Assembly: GCF_036323735.1 (NCBI RefSeq)
Contig: NC_086020.1
Coordinates: 87,802,210-87,866,209, forward strand
DNA: 64,000 bases
Source of the DNA: Rattus norvegicus
Taxonomy: Eukaryota; Chordata; Mammalia; Rodentia; Muridae
Reading direction: 5' to 3'
Shown: piece by piece, positions 22,564-34,180 of the stretch
Layout of the letters: every line of letters begins with the position of its first letter
Numbering within the stretch: position 1 is the stretch's first letter
The notes under the pieces: generated by a model
What the model saw: the letters and a program-made list of their open reading frames with translations, nothing else
Told to the model about the DNA's origin: nothing
Database searches by the model: none
Translations under genes and position numbers: made by a program

Positions 22564-23278
22564 CCCAAATGCTTGAATTACCCTAGATCCCTAGAACAAA
22601 CGAAACTCAAGACGGATGATCAAAATGTAAATGCTTCACTCCTTCTTTAAATGAGAAAAAAGAATACCCTTGGCAGGGAAGGGAGAGGCAAAGATTAAAA
22701 CAGAGACTGAAGGAACACCCATTCAGAGCCTGTCCCACATTTGGCCCATACATATACAGCCACCCAATTGGACTAGATGGATGAAGCAAAGAAGTGCAGA
22801 CCGACAGGAGCCGGATGTAGATCGCCCCTGAGAGACACAGCCAGAATACAGCAAATACAGAGGCGAATGCCAGCAGCAAACCATTGAACTGAGAATAGGT
22901 CCCCTATTGAAGGAATCAGAGAAAGAACTGGAAGAGCTTGAAGGGGTTCGAGACCCCAAAAGTACAACAATGCCAAGCAACCAGAGCTTCCAGGGACTAA
23001 GCCACTACCTAAAGACTATACATGGACTGACCATGGACTCTGACCCCATAGGTAGCAATGAATATCCTAGTAAGAGCACCAGTGGAAGGGGAAGCCCTGG
23101 GTCCTGCTAAGACTGAACCCCCAGTGAACTAGTCTATGGGGGGAGGGCGGCAATGGTGGGAGGGTTGGGAGGGGAACACCCATAAGGAAGGGGAGGGGGG
23201 AGGGGGATGTTTGCCCGGAAACCGGGAAAGGGAATAACACTCGAAATGTATATAAGAAATACTCAAGTTAATAAAAAA
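22564..23278 (+). other. L1-C 3'UTR and A-tail
   Basis: Non-coding 3' region with a strongly G-rich block at about 23137-23212 (runs of 3 to 6 G spaced by a few bases) and the end motif GAAATGTATATAAGAAATAC, then an AATAAA signal merged with a short A-tail at 23269-23280. G-rich 3'UTR blocks able to form quadruplexes are known for mammalian L1s. Confidence 0.85.
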
Positions 23279-23293
23279 AAAAATCAAAATGAG
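23279..23293. repeat. Target-site duplication of L1-C, right copy
   Basis: AAAAATCAAAATGAG, identical to 16459-16473; the first As overlap the A-tail. Confidence 0.92.
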
Positions 23294-24049
23294 ACAAAAA
23301 ACCCTTAATGTTCAGTAGAATTATGAAGAATAAATACAGATTGAAACAATCTTACTTCTATACTGACCACTAGCATACAATAACAAGAAAGGACAATATA
23401 CTTGTGAAAAAAACAAAGGAAAGAAAAATCTAAAAACAAAAGCACAAAGCTATAACAAATAACCAAATGAAACTCAGCCCTTAAGTTTATGATTTTGAAA
23501 CATGTTATCCAACTGTCTGTGATTTTATATGTTTAGAGATCAAGTACAGAAAAACACTACAACTCCCACAGAGCTGGCTTAATATTTGTCTTAAACTGTT
23601 ATGATACTGACCCGGTATTTGATGTCTTTTCCTGGTTTGAGAGCCCATAATCACTGTAGTTTCCTCTGGACAGGCAAGTAATCAGAGAAGCCTGCTATGC
23701 CTCAGCAGTCCTACTTCCTCAAGTGATTTCAAAACATAGCCAAAGTAATTCTTCTAAGAAATATCAAACAGTACTTGTTTTTCTGAAATTGCATGAAACT
23801 TCTGGACTAGATAAGAAATTCAAATATCACCATAACACTTACCAATCAAAATCTTATTTACAGGCCTAAACCTGTATTCTAGATATTGGGTATCCTGCAA
23901 CAGCATCCCTTATATCCTTGGAGCAGAGGCTCTCTTCCCCTTTCTCCCACAGTTCCCATGCAAGTGAGTAAAGATTCTGAGATCTGAAAACAGATAAACA
24001 GAAAAGACAACCACATACTTCCAGAAAATGCAGTTCCTATTTATGTGAA
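23294..24049. other. Non-coding, no element recognised
   Basis: About 750 bp without a supported gene or repeat on either strand. Confidence 0.5.
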
Positions 24050-24390
24050 TGTTCTACTTAGGGTTGCTTTTGCTACATAGAGATAGTATAATAATGGAAA
24101 GCATTTAAAAGGAGCAGGGATAGATATCAAAGTTTGCTCCATTATCATTATAGAGAAAAGCATCAGTGCGGAGGGGGTGATGCTGGCAAATATAATGTTT
24201 GGGAGGGAGCCTATTGTTCGACATCTGGATCCAGTTAACAAGAATAAATGCTCAGCCACTGGCCTGCCTTGATCATTTAAAATCCAAAACACAGCCCCAT
24301 TGACACACTTCTTCCAACAAGACCACACCTATAATAATTCCTGTTTATCATCTATTGGCACCATTTTAATTACAACCACCAGAGTATATT
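24050..24390 (-). mobile_element. Rodent LTR-like repeat, diverged copy
   Basis: On the minus strand this resembles the LTR-like end of the large repeat at 25397-34960: shared blocks are the complement of TCCATTATCATTA (24139), CACAGCCCCATTGACACACTTCTTCC (24290) and ACCACACCTA. The family is common in rodents but I cannot name it with confidence. Confidence 0.6.
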
Positions 24391-25396
24391 TTATTTTCAT
24401 GATCACATCATCCCGAGGAAGAAAATTTCCTTTATTTACTCATTTGTAACAATTCATAGGTTAATTTGGAAACTTCGGACACCATAAGTACTCCCTAAGA
24501 TGACCACTTGCTCTTGTATTCTTCGAGTGCTTGTGGAACTCTACAGGTTAGCAAAAGAAACCAGAGGATAGAAGACTCTAGTTATCACATTGACAGCTCA
24601 TACATGAAAATTACAGTACCACTCCAAGCACAGAAAAAAGGGAAGACATACAGTGGCAAGCAGAAAATTATCCCTTTAGTGGTTGAGTTACCATGGATGG
24701 GATATGTGTGTGACATGAAATTTGTGCTAAAGAAAAATCCATAAAAATCCCTTATAAAATAAGAAAACCAAAATAAAAAAAGAATGTAAATAGGTAAGGA
24801 GGAAGAGTCTGTTTTCTACACTGGGCATAGGAGACTACAAAGCCTATTGCCCACAGAAAAGGCCACTCTACTCCAACAAGACCATAACTCCTAGTAGTGC
24901 CCAGCCCATTAGTCAACAATTCTGAAATAGATGAGTGTATGTAGGTCATATTCAAACAATGTTGGACTCAACTGTCTCTATTTAAGATCCGAGAATTCTT
25001 CTATTTCTTCACTATTTTTGCCCTTCCTTCTAAGCCACAGACTTCATCTCACCCCAAGTTCATGCTGAATTATCTAATGAACATTTTAGAAGAAAAGCAA
25101 TTAACAACACACATTTAAACCAGGAGATGTGTGATCCTAAAGTGAGTTTTGAATGATGTGGATGTGATCACCTTTGTAAGAAGTTGAGCTATCCTTAAGC
25201 AGAAAGTAACCATGTGATTTGCTACCATCTTGGCCGGGTACCTCATCACAATGGAAGCAGCATTGTGATTTGGTGATTTTCTTTGCTAATAGATGCATTC
25301 AAAAGGGAAATCCTGTGTGACTTCTTTGTGGCTGTAGCATAAAAGAAACTGGAGGAATCCATAACACTTCTGCTACCATTGAGTCCTCAGTGCATG
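24391..25396. other. Mostly unassigned, with one small LTR-like relic
   Basis: Bases 24860-24960 (CTCCAACAAGACCATAACTCC, ending in CATATTCAAAC) look like a short minus-strand piece of the same family as 24050-24390. The rest holds nothing I recognise. Confidence 0.5.
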
Positions 25397-26580
25397 TGAT
25401 GATTTATATATACTTTGTTCATGGAATGGTAGTATTTACAGGGGCTGCCTTGTTGGAGTAAGTGTATCATTGTAGATGTGAGCTTTCATACCACAGTCCT
25501 AGCTGCCTGGAACTCAGTCCTTCAGTAGCAGCCTTCAGATGAAGATGTAGAACTCTCAGTTTTGCCGGCACCATTCCTGTCTGAATGGTGCCATGCTCCT
25601 GCCTTGATGATAATGGACTGAACCTCTGAACCTGTAAGTCAGTCCCAGTTAAATGTTGTCCTCATAAGAGTTAGACTTGGCATCTGTTCAGAGCAGTAAA
25701 CCCTTAACCATGACAGAATTTATACCAGGGACTGGGCTATTTCTGTGATTGTCCTACCATGCTTTTGTTTGGAGAAATGATATTTGTGGGATGTTTGGAT
25801 TGGGGAAGCAGTGGAATGCTTTAAATGGGGCTTAATTGACTATGGTATAAGGATGTGGAAGACTTTGTTGTTGAGAGAAATTTGAACTGTGCAGATCTGT
25901 CCCAAGAGGTTTCAGAGAAGGAGAATTTCAGTATGTGACAGGGAGACTGTTTTTGCTGTATTTTGATGAATAAAGTGGATGCTTTTTGCCATTGTCTGAA
26001 GAATCTACCTGAGGCTAAGGTAAAAGATTTATGTTAATTCCACTGAGAAAAGAAATCTCAAAAAAGCCCAGCAGAGACATTTTTCTTTGGTTGTGTCTCA
26101 TGAAGAGCATTTTAAACAATCGTAGTAAGCTTAGAAAGGAAAGTATAAAATATATGGTTTGAGTAGTAAAGGAACACAAGGAAGTGTAATGGAGCTGAAT
26201 CCTGTGTTCTAGGAGACAGCATATTAAGGGAGTGGGACATTTGGGGCAAGATTCGATCCAGCTAAGTTTAGATCCAAACATGGTGGTACACACCTTTAAT
26301 CCCAGAAGTCATTCATCTAAGTCTCTGAGTTCTAGGTCAATTGACAGAGCAAAAATCCAGGACAGCCAAGCTTAGGCAGTGAAAGTGTTTGAAACCAGAA
26401 TTCTAGTGACAATGTAATAGAACAAGGGAACCATGTTCAACTCCTGCAAGCAGAAATCAGCAGCTTCAGTAATGTGGCTCTGGCTTTAGAGTGAGCCCAG
26501 AAGAGAATGTACTACTGGGAAAACTGATGCTGATTAGCTGGAGCTAAGAAATTAGCTGTGATTAAAAAAAAAAAAAAAAG

Positions 26581-26637
26581 ATCGCTTCTCGGCCTTTTGG
26601 CTAAGATCAAGTGTAAAAAAAAAAAAAAAAAAAAAAA
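26581..26637 (+). pseudogene. U2 snRNA 5' end (35 nt) joined to poly(A)
   Basis: Bases 26581-26615 match the first 35 nt of vertebrate U2 snRNA exactly (ATCGCTTCTCGGCCTTTTGG, then CTAAGATCAAGTGTA) and pass straight into an A-run ending at 26637. The match stops just where the U2 branch-site pairing sequence begins. An A-rich string ending in G (26564-26580) precedes it and a similar A-run plus G follows, consistent with an A-rich target duplication made by L1 machinery. It is far too short to be functional. Confidence 0.9.
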
Positions 26638-27580
26638 GAGCAGCATCACTGAGATGAAGTCTTCTGGGAACTGTTTTCTGACAGCACAAAAATACTTGTG
26701 TCAAGAGACAGCCAAGGTTTACTTCAAGCTGCAGCTATACTTGGTAATGTGTGAGAGTAACCATGGTAGCATTATTATGACAGCATAAAAGGATCATGAA
26801 GAGCAATTGAGGCTTGGTACTGCGAGAAGTCATGGAAGGCCATTGGTGAATGTACACCCTCAGTTGTAGTTGATGGCCCAGGACTGAAGGTGTCTTGGAA
26901 AGGATTTAAGGTTTGGCACCATGAAGGGAGCCTGGAAGAGGCTACTGGTGAAGCCTACCTGCAGTGGAAGACCTCCTCAGTGGATTGCAGATGTCAGTGC
27001 CATAGGATGATCACCAAGAACAACAGTGGTAGCAGAGTGGAGTCAACCTGAGCTTAGAGTGCTACCAAGCACAGAGCTGGAGATGTGACACCATCATGTG
27101 TGGTTCGAAGACATTGAAATGAGAATTTGTAACATTGAATTTACCATGGAGACCTCAAACTTTTCAAGATGCAGGAGCCATAGGATATCTTTTGAGGAAA
27201 GTCAATAAAAGGGAATGGAACCAGCCCAGGAAACAAAGTTTGTTGCAGTCAACCAAGATGAAAAAGGAGTTGGAGATTTGGAAACTGCTTTGACCTCAGA
27301 CATGGAGATACAGAGTTTGGAGTTTGCACAGGGTATCCTGTCTTGATTTGGGGATTATTCTTAATTGATTGAATGGATCACAGAAGAGACTTTGAACTTT
27401 GGACTTTTAACATTATTGATACTGCTATAGACTGTGGGGACTTTGGAAGTTTGACTATATGTACCTTTTCATTATGTTATGGCTAGATATAGCCACACAG
27501 ACTCAAGTGTTTGAACAAGCCTATGTAAGCAAGGAAGTACAATCTGATGATTTGTATATGCTCTGTCAGAGAGTGGCACT

Positions 27581-27586
27581 ATTAGA
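27581..27586. repeat. ATTAGA duplication, left copy
   Basis: ATTAGA occurs here and at 34675-34680. Joining the two flanks restores continuous sequence of the outer repeat, so it marks the target duplication of the LTR-like insert. Confidence 0.65.
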
Positions 27587-27722
27587 TCATATTGTGCTGT
27601 TAGTGAAGAAATAGTTTCACAGAAGTGAAAAACAAAGTTGTAAAATCAAGGTTTTGAGAAATACATCTGGCTTCAGGTTGCTTAATGGTATGACAAAGTT
27701 TTGGTAATCAAGATGTTGAGTC

Positions 27723-27738
27723 AAGAATGACCAGACTA
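27723..27738. repeat. Target-site duplication of L1-D, left copy
   Basis: AAGAATGACCAGACTA, 16 bp, repeated perfectly at 34165-34180. Confidence 0.95.
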
Positions 27739-28487
27739 GGAGATTCCCAAACACAGGAATCCCTGCCCGCAGCAGCTCACTGCTCCCAAACCCCATGGGA
27801 AAGAAACCTCACTGCCTGGACAGGTGGGCACTCCTGAGACTTCAGAGCGGAAGAGACCACCAACACTGCCCACCCCTGCCCACATCCCTGGCCCAAGAGG
27901 AAACTGTATACGGCCTCTGGGTTCCCTTGGATAAGGGCACAGCAGCAGCAGGTCCCCTGTGTCTGAGACACCATCGGAACCTGAAGGGACCGACCAGATA
28001 AAAAGTTCTCTGCACCCAAATCCCGTGGGAGGGAGAGCTAAACCTTCAGAGAGGCAGACACGCCTGGGAAACCAGAAGAGACAACACTCTGCCCACATCT
28101 CTGACACGAGAGGAAAACACCAAACACCATCTGGAACCCTGGTGTACGGAAGCTCCCGGAAAGGGCGGCGCAGATATTCCTGGTTGCAGCCCCCACGGAG
28201 AGCTCATAAGCAACACCCCATGAGCAAACTTGAGCCTCGGAACCACGGGTAAGACAAACCTTCCTACTCCAAGTGACCTGCCAAGTGAACTCAGGACACA
28301 GGCCCACAGGAACAGCTGAAGACCTGTAGATAGGAAAAACTACACGGCCAACAGCAGAACACTCTGTTACCATAAGTGGCTGAAAGAAAACAGGAAGGCA
28401 GGTCTACAGCACCCCTGAAAACAGGCTTATAGGACAGTCTAGCCACTGTCAGAAATAGAAGAATGAAGTAACACTAGATATAATCTG

Positions 28488-29573
28488 ATAGCGAGAGGCA
28501 AACGGAGGAACCCAAGCAACAGAAACCAAGACTACATGGCATCATCAGAGCCCAATTCTCCCACCAAAGTAAACACGGAATATCCAAACACACCAGAAAA
28601 GCAAGATCTAGTTTCAAAATCATATTTGATCATGATGCTGGAGGACTTCATGAAACACATGAAGAACTCCATTAGAGAAACACAGGAAAATATAAATGAA
28701 CAAGTAGAAGCCTACAGAGAGGAATCACAAAAATCCCTGAAAGAATTCCAGGAAAACACAATCAAACAGTTGAAGAAATTAAAAATGGAAATAGAAGCAA
28801 TCAAGAAGGAACACATGGAAACAACCCTGGTTATAGAAAACCAAAAGAAGAGACAAGGAGCCATAGATACAAGCTTCACCAACAGAATACAAGAGATAGA
28901 AGAGAGAATCTCAGGAGCAGAAGATTCCATAGAAATCATAGACTCAACTGTCAAAGATAATGTAAAGCGGAAAAAGCTACTGGTCCAAAACATACAGGAA
29001 ATCCAGGACTCAATGAGAAGATCAAAACTAAGGATAATAGGTATAGAAGAGAGTGAAGGCTAACAGCTCAAAGGACCAGTAAATATCTTCAACAAAATCA
29101 TAGAAGAAAACTTCCCTAACCTAAAAAAAAGAGATACCCATAAGCATACAAGAAGCCTACAGAACTCCAAATAGATTGGATCAGAAAAGAAACTCCTCCC
29201 AACACATAGTGGTCAAAACAGCAAATACACAAAATAAAGAAAGAATATTAAAAGCAGTAAGGGAAAAAGGTCAAGTAACATATAAAGGCAGACCTATCAG
29301 AATCACACCAGACTTTTCGCCAGAAACTATGAAAGCCAGAAGATACTGGACAGATGTCACACAGACCCTAAGAGAACACAAATGCCAGCCCAGGTTACTG
29401 TAACCTGCAAAACTCTCAATTAACATAGATGGAGAAACCAAGATATTCCATGACAAAACCAAATTTACACAATATCTTTCTACAAATCCAGCACAACAAA
29501 TGATAAAAAATGGTAAAGCCCAACAAAAGGAGGCAAGCTATACCCTAGAAAAAGCAAGAAAGTAATCATCTTG
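28488..29573 (+). pseudogene. L1-D ORF1, start codon lost and frame broken
   Basis: At the position of the L1-C start the codon is ATA (28488-28490) instead of ATG. An internal Met at 28536 opens 175 codons that end at TAA 29061-29063. A run of eight As near 29125 replaces seven in L1-C and shifts the frame. A further piece (29176-29403) ends at a TAA inside the C-terminal domain. Coiled coil and RRM sequence remain recognisable; a single 66-bp unit is present. Confidence 0.92.
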
Positions 29574-29624
29574 AAAAGAAAACAAAGAGAAGAAAAGCAT
29601 ACAAACATAACCTCATATTCAAAT

Positions 29625-32600
29625 TTGAATACAACAGGAAGCAATAAACACTATTCCTTAATATCTTTCAAAATCAATGGCCTCAACTCCCCAATAAAAA
29701 GGCATAGATTAACAAACTGGATACGCAATGAGGACCCTGCATTCTGCTGCCTACAGGAAACACACCTCAGAGACAAAGAAAGACACTACCTCAGAGTGAA
29801 AGCCTGGAAATCAAATTTCCAAGCAAATGGCCGGAAGAAGCAAGCAGGAGTTGCCATTCTAATATCAAATACAATCAATTTTCAACTAAAACTCAACGAA
29901 AAAGATAAGGAAGGGCACTTCATATTCATCAAAGGAAAAATCCACCAAGATAAACTCTCAAACCTAAATATCTATGCCCCAAATACAAGGCCACCTACAT
30001 ACATAAAAGAAACCTTACTAAAGCTCAAACCACACATTGCACCTCACACAATAATAGTAGGAGATTTCAACACCCCACTCTCATCAATGGACAGATCATG
30101 GAAACAGAAATTAAACAGAGACATAGACAGACTAAGAGAAGTCATGAATCAAATGGACTTAACAGATATTTATAGAACATTCTATCCTAAAGCAAAAGGA
30201 TATACATTCTTCTCAGCTCCTCATGGTACTTTCTCCAAAATGGACCATATAATTGGTGCAAAAATGGGCCTCAACGGGTACAGAAAGATACAAATGATAC
30301 CATGCGTGCTATCAGACCACCACGGCCTAAAGCTTGTCTCCAATAACAATAACGGAAGAATGCCCACATATACGTGGAAGTTGAACAATGCTCTATTCAA
30401 CGATAACCTGGTCAAGGAAGAAATAAAGAAAGAAATTAAAGACTTCTTAGAGTTTAATGAAAATGAAGGTACAACATACCCAAACTTATGGGACACAATG
30501 AAAGCTGGGCTAAGAGGAAAACTCATAGCGCTGAGTGCCTGCAGAAAGAAACAGGAAAGAGCATATGTTAGCAGCTTGACAACACACCCAAAAGCTCTAG
30601 AACAGAAAGAAGCAAATACACCCAGGAGGAGGAGAAGGCAGGAAATAATCAAACTCAGAGCTGAAACCAACCAAGTAGAAACAAAAAGGACCATAGAAAG
30701 AATCAACAGAACCAAAAGTTGGTTCTTTGAGAAAATAAACAAGATAGATAAACCCTTAGCCAGACTAAAGAGAGGACACAGAGAGTGTGTCCAAATTAAC
30801 AAAATCAGAAATGAAAAGGGAGACATAACTACAGATTCAGAGGAAATTCCAAAAACCATCAGATCTTACATTAAAGCCTATATTCAACAAAACTTGAAAA
30901 TCTGCAGGAAATGGATAATTTCCTAGACAGATACCAGGTACCGAAGTTAAATCAGGAACAGATAAACCATTTAAACAACCCCATAACTCCTAACGAAATA
31001 GAAGCAGTCATTAAAGGTCTCCCAACCAAAAAGAACCCAGGTCCAGACGGGTTTAGTACAGAATTATATCAGACCTTCATAGAAGACCTCATACCAATAT
31101 TATCCAGACTATTCCATAAAATTGAAACAGATGGAGCACTACCGAATTCCTTCTATGAAGCCACAATTACTCTTATACCTAAATCACACAAAGACCCAAC
31201 AAAGAAAGAGAACTTCAGTCCAATTTCCCATATGAATATCGACGCAAAAATACTCAATAAAATTCTGGCAAACCGAATCCAAGAGCACATCAAAACAGTC
31301 ATCCACCACGATCAAATAGGCATCACCTCAGGCATGCAGGGATGGTTTAATATACGGAAAACCATCAACGTGATCCATTACATAAACCAACTGAAAGAAC
31401 ATAAACCACATAATCATGTCATTAGACGCTGAGAGAGCATTGGACAAAATTCAACACCCCTTCATGATAAAAGTCCTGGAAAGAATAGGAATTCAAGGCC
31501 CATACCTAAACATAGTAAAAGCCATATACAGCAAACCAGTTGTTAATATTAAATTAAATGAAGAGAAATTGAAGCAATCCCACTAAAATCAGGGACTAGA
31601 CAAGACTGTCCACTCTCACCCTACTTATTCAATATAGTTCTTGAAGTTCTAGCCAGAGCAATCAGACAACACAAGGAGTTCAAGGGGATACAGATCGGAA
31701 AAGAAGAAGTAAAAATATCACTATTTGCAGATGATATGATAGTATATCTAAGTGAACCCAAAATTTCCACTAGAGAACTACTAAAGCTGATAAACAACTT
31801 CAGCAAAGTGGCTGGGTATAAAATTAACTCAAATAAATCAGTTGCCTTCCTCTATACAAAAGAGAAACAAGCCGAGAAAGAAATTAGGGAAACGACAACC
31901 TTCATAATAGACTCAAATAATATAAAGTACCTCGGTTGGACTTTAACCAAGAAAGTAAAAGATCTGTACAATAAGAACATCAAGACTCTGAAGAAAGAAA
32001 TTGAAGAAGACTTCAGAAGATGGAAAGATCTCCCATGCTCATGGATTGGCAGGATTAATATAGTAAAGATGGTCATTTTACCAAAAGTGATCTACAGATT
32101 CAATGCAATCCCCATCAAAATACCAATCCATTTCTTCAAAGAATGAGACAGAACAATTTGCAAATTCATCTGGAATAACAAAAAACCCAGGATAGCTAAA
32201 ACTTTCCTCAACAATAAAACGAATTCAGGGGGAATCACTATTCCTGAACTCAAGCCGTATTACAGAGCAATAGTGATTAAAAACTGCATGGTATTGCTAC
32301 AGAGACAGACAGACAGAACAATGGAGCAAAATTGAAGACCTAGAAATGAACCCACACACCTCTGGGCACTTGATTTTTGACAAAGGAGCCAAAACCATCC
32401 AATGGAAAAAAGATAGCATTTTCAGCAAATGGTGCTGGTTCAACTGGAGGTCAACATGTAGAAGAATGCAGATCGATCCATGCTTATCACCCTGTAAAAA
32501 CCTTAAGTCCAAGTGGATCAAGGACCTCCACATCAAACCAGATACACTCAAACTAATAGAAGAAAAACTAGGGAAGCATCTGGATCACCTGGTCACTGGA

Positions 32601-33448
32601 AAAAATTTCCTGAACAGAACACCAATGGATTATGCTCTAAGATCAAGAATCGATAAATGGGATCAGAGAAAAATGCAAAGCTTCTGTAAGGCAAAGGACA
32701 CTGTGGTTAAGACAAAACAGCAACCAACAGATTGGGAAAAGATCTTTACCAATCCTACAACAGATAGAGGCCTTATATCCAAAATATACAAAGAACTCAA
32801 GAAGTTAGACCAAAGGGAGACAAATAAACTATTAAAAATGGGGTTCAGAGCTTAACAAAGAATTCACATCTGAGGTATGTCGAATGGCTGAGAAACACCT
32901 AATAAATGTTCAACATCTTTAGTCATAAGGGAAATCCAAATCAGAACAACCCTGAGATTTCACTTCACACCAGTGAGAATGGCTAAGATCAAAAACTCAG
33001 GTGACAGCAAATATTGGCGAGGATGCGGAGAAAGAGGAACACTCCTCCATTGTTGGTGGGATTGCAGACTGGTAAAACCATTCTGGAAATCAGTCTGGAG
33101 GTTCCTCAGAAAATTGGACATTGAACTGCCTGAGGATACAGCTCTACCTCTCTTGGGCATATACCCAAAAGATGCCCCAACATATGAAAAAGACACGTGC
33201 TCCACTATGTTCACAGCAGCCTTATTTATAATAGCCAGAAGCTGAAAAGAACCCAGATGCCCTTCAACAGAGGAATGGATACAGAAAATGTGGTACATCT
33301 ACCCAATGTAATATTACTCAGCTATCAAAACAATGTCTTTATGAAATTCGTATGCAAATGGTTGGAACTGGAAAATATCATCCTGAGTGAGGTAACCCAA
33401 TCACCGAAAAACACACATGGTATGCACTCATTGATAAGTGGCTTTTAG
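29625..33448 (+). pseudogene. L1-D ORF2, start codon lost and frame broken
   Basis: The expected start codon reads TTG (29625-29627). The frame then stays open to 30926, covering the endonuclease and linker, and continues in other frames: 30911-31432, 31736-32146, 32346-32855, 32973-33245 and 33197-33448. The catalytic F-A-D-D of the reverse transcriptase is intact near 31720-31735. The Cys-rich C-terminal motif is readable near 33010-33070. No functional ORF2p can be made. Confidence 0.93.
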
Positions 33449-34164
33449 CCCAAATGCTTGAATTACACTAGATGCCTAGAACATATGAAACTCAAGACGG
33501 ATGATCAAAATGTGAATTCTTCACTCCTTCTTTAAAAGGGGAAAAAGTATACCCTTAGCAGGGAATAGAGAGGCAAAGATTAAAATAGAGACAGAAGGAA
33601 CACCCAGCCCCACATGTGGCCCATACATATACAGCCACCCAATTAGACCAGATGGATGAAGCAAAGAAGTGCAGGCCTACAAGAGCCGGATGTAGATCTC
33701 TCCTGAGAGACACAGCCAGAATACAGGAAATTACAGAGGCGAATGCCAGGAGCAAAACACTTAACTGAGAACAGGACCACCATCGAAGGAATCAGAGAAA
33801 GAACTGGAAAGCTTGAAGGGGCTCGAGACCCTTTATGAACAACAATGCCAAGCAACCAGAGCTTCCAGGGACTAAGCCACTATCTAAAGACTATACATGG
33901 ATTGACCCTGGACTCTGACCTCATAGGTAGCATTGAATATCCTAGTAGGATCACCAGTGGAAGGGGAAGCCCTGGGTCCTGCTAAGACTGAACCCCCAGT
34001 GAACGTGATTTTTGGGGGGAGTGCGGCAATGGAGGGGAGGGTAGGGAGGAGAACACACATAAGGAAGGGGAGGGGGAGTGGTTAGGGGGATGTTGGCACG
34101 TAAACCGGGAAAGGGAATAACTCTCGAAATGTAAATAAGAAATACTCAAGTTAAAAAAAAAAAA

Positions 34165-34180
34165 AAGAATGACCAGACTA
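34165..34180. repeat. Target-site duplication of L1-D, right copy
   Basis: AAGAATGACCAGACTA directly after the A-tail, identical to 27723-27738. Confidence 0.95.

Larger units (their letters stand above)
16474..23278 (+). mobile_element. L1-C, full-length, nearly intact LINE-1
   Basis: A 6.8 kb plus-strand rat-type L1: two monomer starts 605 bp apart in the 5'UTR, intact ORF1 (17604-18677), ORF2 (18737-22563) with one frameshift, 3'UTR with G-rich block, and a short A-tail. It is flanked by a 13-15 bp duplication. CpG-rich monomers, near-identical monomer copies (a handful of differences over about 330 bp) and the long open frames all point to a recent insertion. The missing base in ORF2 means it probably cannot move by itself as given, though ORF1p and the endonuclease-plus-reverse-transcriptase part could still be made. 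Confidence 0.96.
27739..34164 (+). mobile_element. L1-D, full-length, decayed LINE-1
   Basis: A 6.4 kb plus-strand rat-type L1 with a 16-bp target duplication, part of one 5'UTR monomer plus tether (27739-28487), ORF1, ORF2, 3'UTR (33449-34152) and A-tail (34153-34164). It matches L1-C along its whole length but both start codons and several internal frames are lost. It sits 11.3 kb from L1-C in the same orientation. Confidence 0.95.

Noticed and set aside
24508..24744. 78-codon plus-strand frame
   Set aside because: No recognisable motif, and its length is within chance for this composition.
26581..26615. Functional U2 snRNA gene
   Set aside because: Only the first 35 nt are present, followed by poly(A), with no snRNA promoter or 3' box.
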